This document shows, piece after piece, positions 4,677 through 5,158 of a DNA stretch of 5,158 bases; the stretch's first letter is position 1; every line of letters starts with the position of its first letter. A program made the position numbers and the translations under genes. The DNA lies in the NCBI GenBank assembly GCA_964489425.1, contig CAZAYP010000150.1:1-5158 (forward strand), in the 5' to 3' direction. The notes beneath the pieces were generated by a model that had not been told where the DNA came from, did no database searches, and saw only the letters and a list, made by a program, of their open reading frames with translations. The DNA comes from CAZAYP01 sp964489425 [NCBI: uncultured Verrucomicrobiota bacterium] (GTDB lineage: Bacteria > Verrucomicrobiota > Kiritimatiellia > RZYC01).

Positions 4677-5158
4677 ATGAACTGCCCCAAATGCAACGCT
4701 GAACTGCCCGGCAAGGCCAGGTTTTGCCTGGAATGCGGCGTCAATCTGTCATCTTCCCTATCCCGCGATTCGACACAGGAACAGGACACCAGCATTGACA
4801 ACCTGCGCACCATGGCCGACTCCAAGGCGCCATCGGCCGACGTGTCCGTGGGCAGCCAGCCAACCATGGCTGGCGGCGCGGTGTCCATGGGCTCTATGCC
4901 AACCATGGCAGGCCCAGGTTCTTCCGGCGAGGCGGCCGGCCTGACTGGCGCAGCCCTGGCAGAGCGCTACGAGCTGATGGAACAAATCGGCCGCGGCGGG
5001 TTTGCCTTGGTGTGGAAAGCTCGCGACCGAAAACTCGACCGCATCGTGGCCGTAAAACGCCTGTTGCCGGAGAAGACGACCCGCGGTGGCCAGGCGCTGG
5101 CAAGGTTCGAGCGGGAAGCCCAGGCCATTGCCAGCCTGAGCCACCGCAACATCGTGCA
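4677..5158 (+). CDS. Zinc-ribbon Ser/Thr protein kinase, N-terminal part (runs off the window)
   Basis: The frame is open from ATG 4677 to the window end, showing 160 residues. Residues 3-20 form a zinc ribbon (Cys3, Cys6, Cys17, Cys20; CPKC and CLEC), a common N-terminal module of bacterial regulatory proteins. A low-complexity Ser/Thr/Met/Gly linker (about 25-94) follows. The kinase domain starts at about Arg97-Tyr98 with Gly loop GRGGFALV (105-112), VAVK Lys127 and helix-C Glu147, and the window ends at the HRNIV segment. Unlike the 997-residue kinase, the helix-C Glu is in place. The linker holds three Thr-Met-Ala motifs (Thr45, Thr63, Thr76), possible autophosphorylation sites. The start is 30 bases after the vapC stop, with a modest GGAG at 4662-4665, 11 bases upstream; ATGs at 4660 and 4667 are out of frame. 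Transcription may continue from vapBC, since no terminator is seen. The C-terminal part lies outside the window. Confidence 0.88.
   Translation, partial: MNCPKCNAELPGKARFCLECGVNLSSSLSRDSTQEQDTSIDNLRTMADSKAPSADVSVGSQPTMAGGAVSMGSMPTMAGPGSSGEAAGLTGAALAERYELMEQIGRGGFALVWKARDRKLDRIVAVKRLLPEKTTRGGQALARFEREAQAIASLSHRNIV
4809..4917 (+). repeat. Three Thr-Met-Ala coding motifs in the kinase linker
   Basis: ACCATGGC occurs three times in frame, encoding Thr-Met-Ala at residues 45-47, 63-65 and 76-78. The last two share the wider pattern PTMAG. The surrounding linker is small-residue rich and probably unstructured. Repeated Thr motifs next to a kinase domain can serve as phospho-acceptor and FHA-docking sites; that role is inference. 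Confidence 0.45.

Noticed and set aside
4758-5144. Reverse-strand open frame of 128 codons opposite the second kinase
   Set aside because: It overlaps a zinc ribbon-kinase frame with clear motifs; the translation has no family signature.

Overview
The window looks like a moderately GC-rich (about 60%) bacterial chromosome segment. All five genes lie on the + strand. The gene content (Hanks-type Ser/Thr kinases, several formylglycine-generating-enzyme-like (FGE/SUMF1) domains and a VapBC pair) is typical of signalling-rich, large-genome bacteria. Large purple-sulfur or Competibacter-like Gammaproteobacteria are one plausible source. That assignment is a guess from gene content and style; no phylogenetic marker is present.

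Layout: (1) 1-765 is the 3' end of a gene ending in an FGE/SUMF1 domain, with its start upstream of the window. (2) After a 108-bp gap holding a good sigma70-type promoter, 874-3867 encodes a 997-residue soluble multidomain protein: kinase, poly-Pro linker, FGE domain, PEGA-like beta linker, second FGE domain. (3) A second short gap (3868-3975) carries a strong promoter with overlapping palindromes, followed by a VapB-like antitoxin (3976-4209) and a PIN-domain VapC toxin (4206-4646) that overlap by ATGA. (4) From 4677 to the window end is the start of another kinase gene, with an N-terminal zinc ribbon and a linker carrying three Thr-Met-Ala motifs. No stretch over 300 bases lacks a gene.

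The most interesting signal is in the FGE domains. The upstream partial gene and the middle domain of the 997-residue protein are about 74% identical in protein before their C-terminal segment. In that segment (571-675 and 2602-2706) they differ at a scattered set of codons. Most of these change only bases 1 and 2 and keep a final C, as expected if both came from AAC-type codons mutagenised at adenines. That is the footprint of a diversity-generating retroelement (DGR) variable region on a C-type-lectin/FGE fold. No reverse transcriptase or template repeat is visible here. Silent differences between the two segments argue against very recent copying from one shared template. All three FGE domains keep only the second of the two copper-binding cysteines of true formylglycine-generating enzyme, so they are more likely binding modules than sulfatase activators.

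Working model (inference): a cluster of cytoplasmic sensor kinases whose diversified FGE/C-type-lectin domains bind ligands or partners, interrupted by a separately transcribed toxin-antitoxin module.
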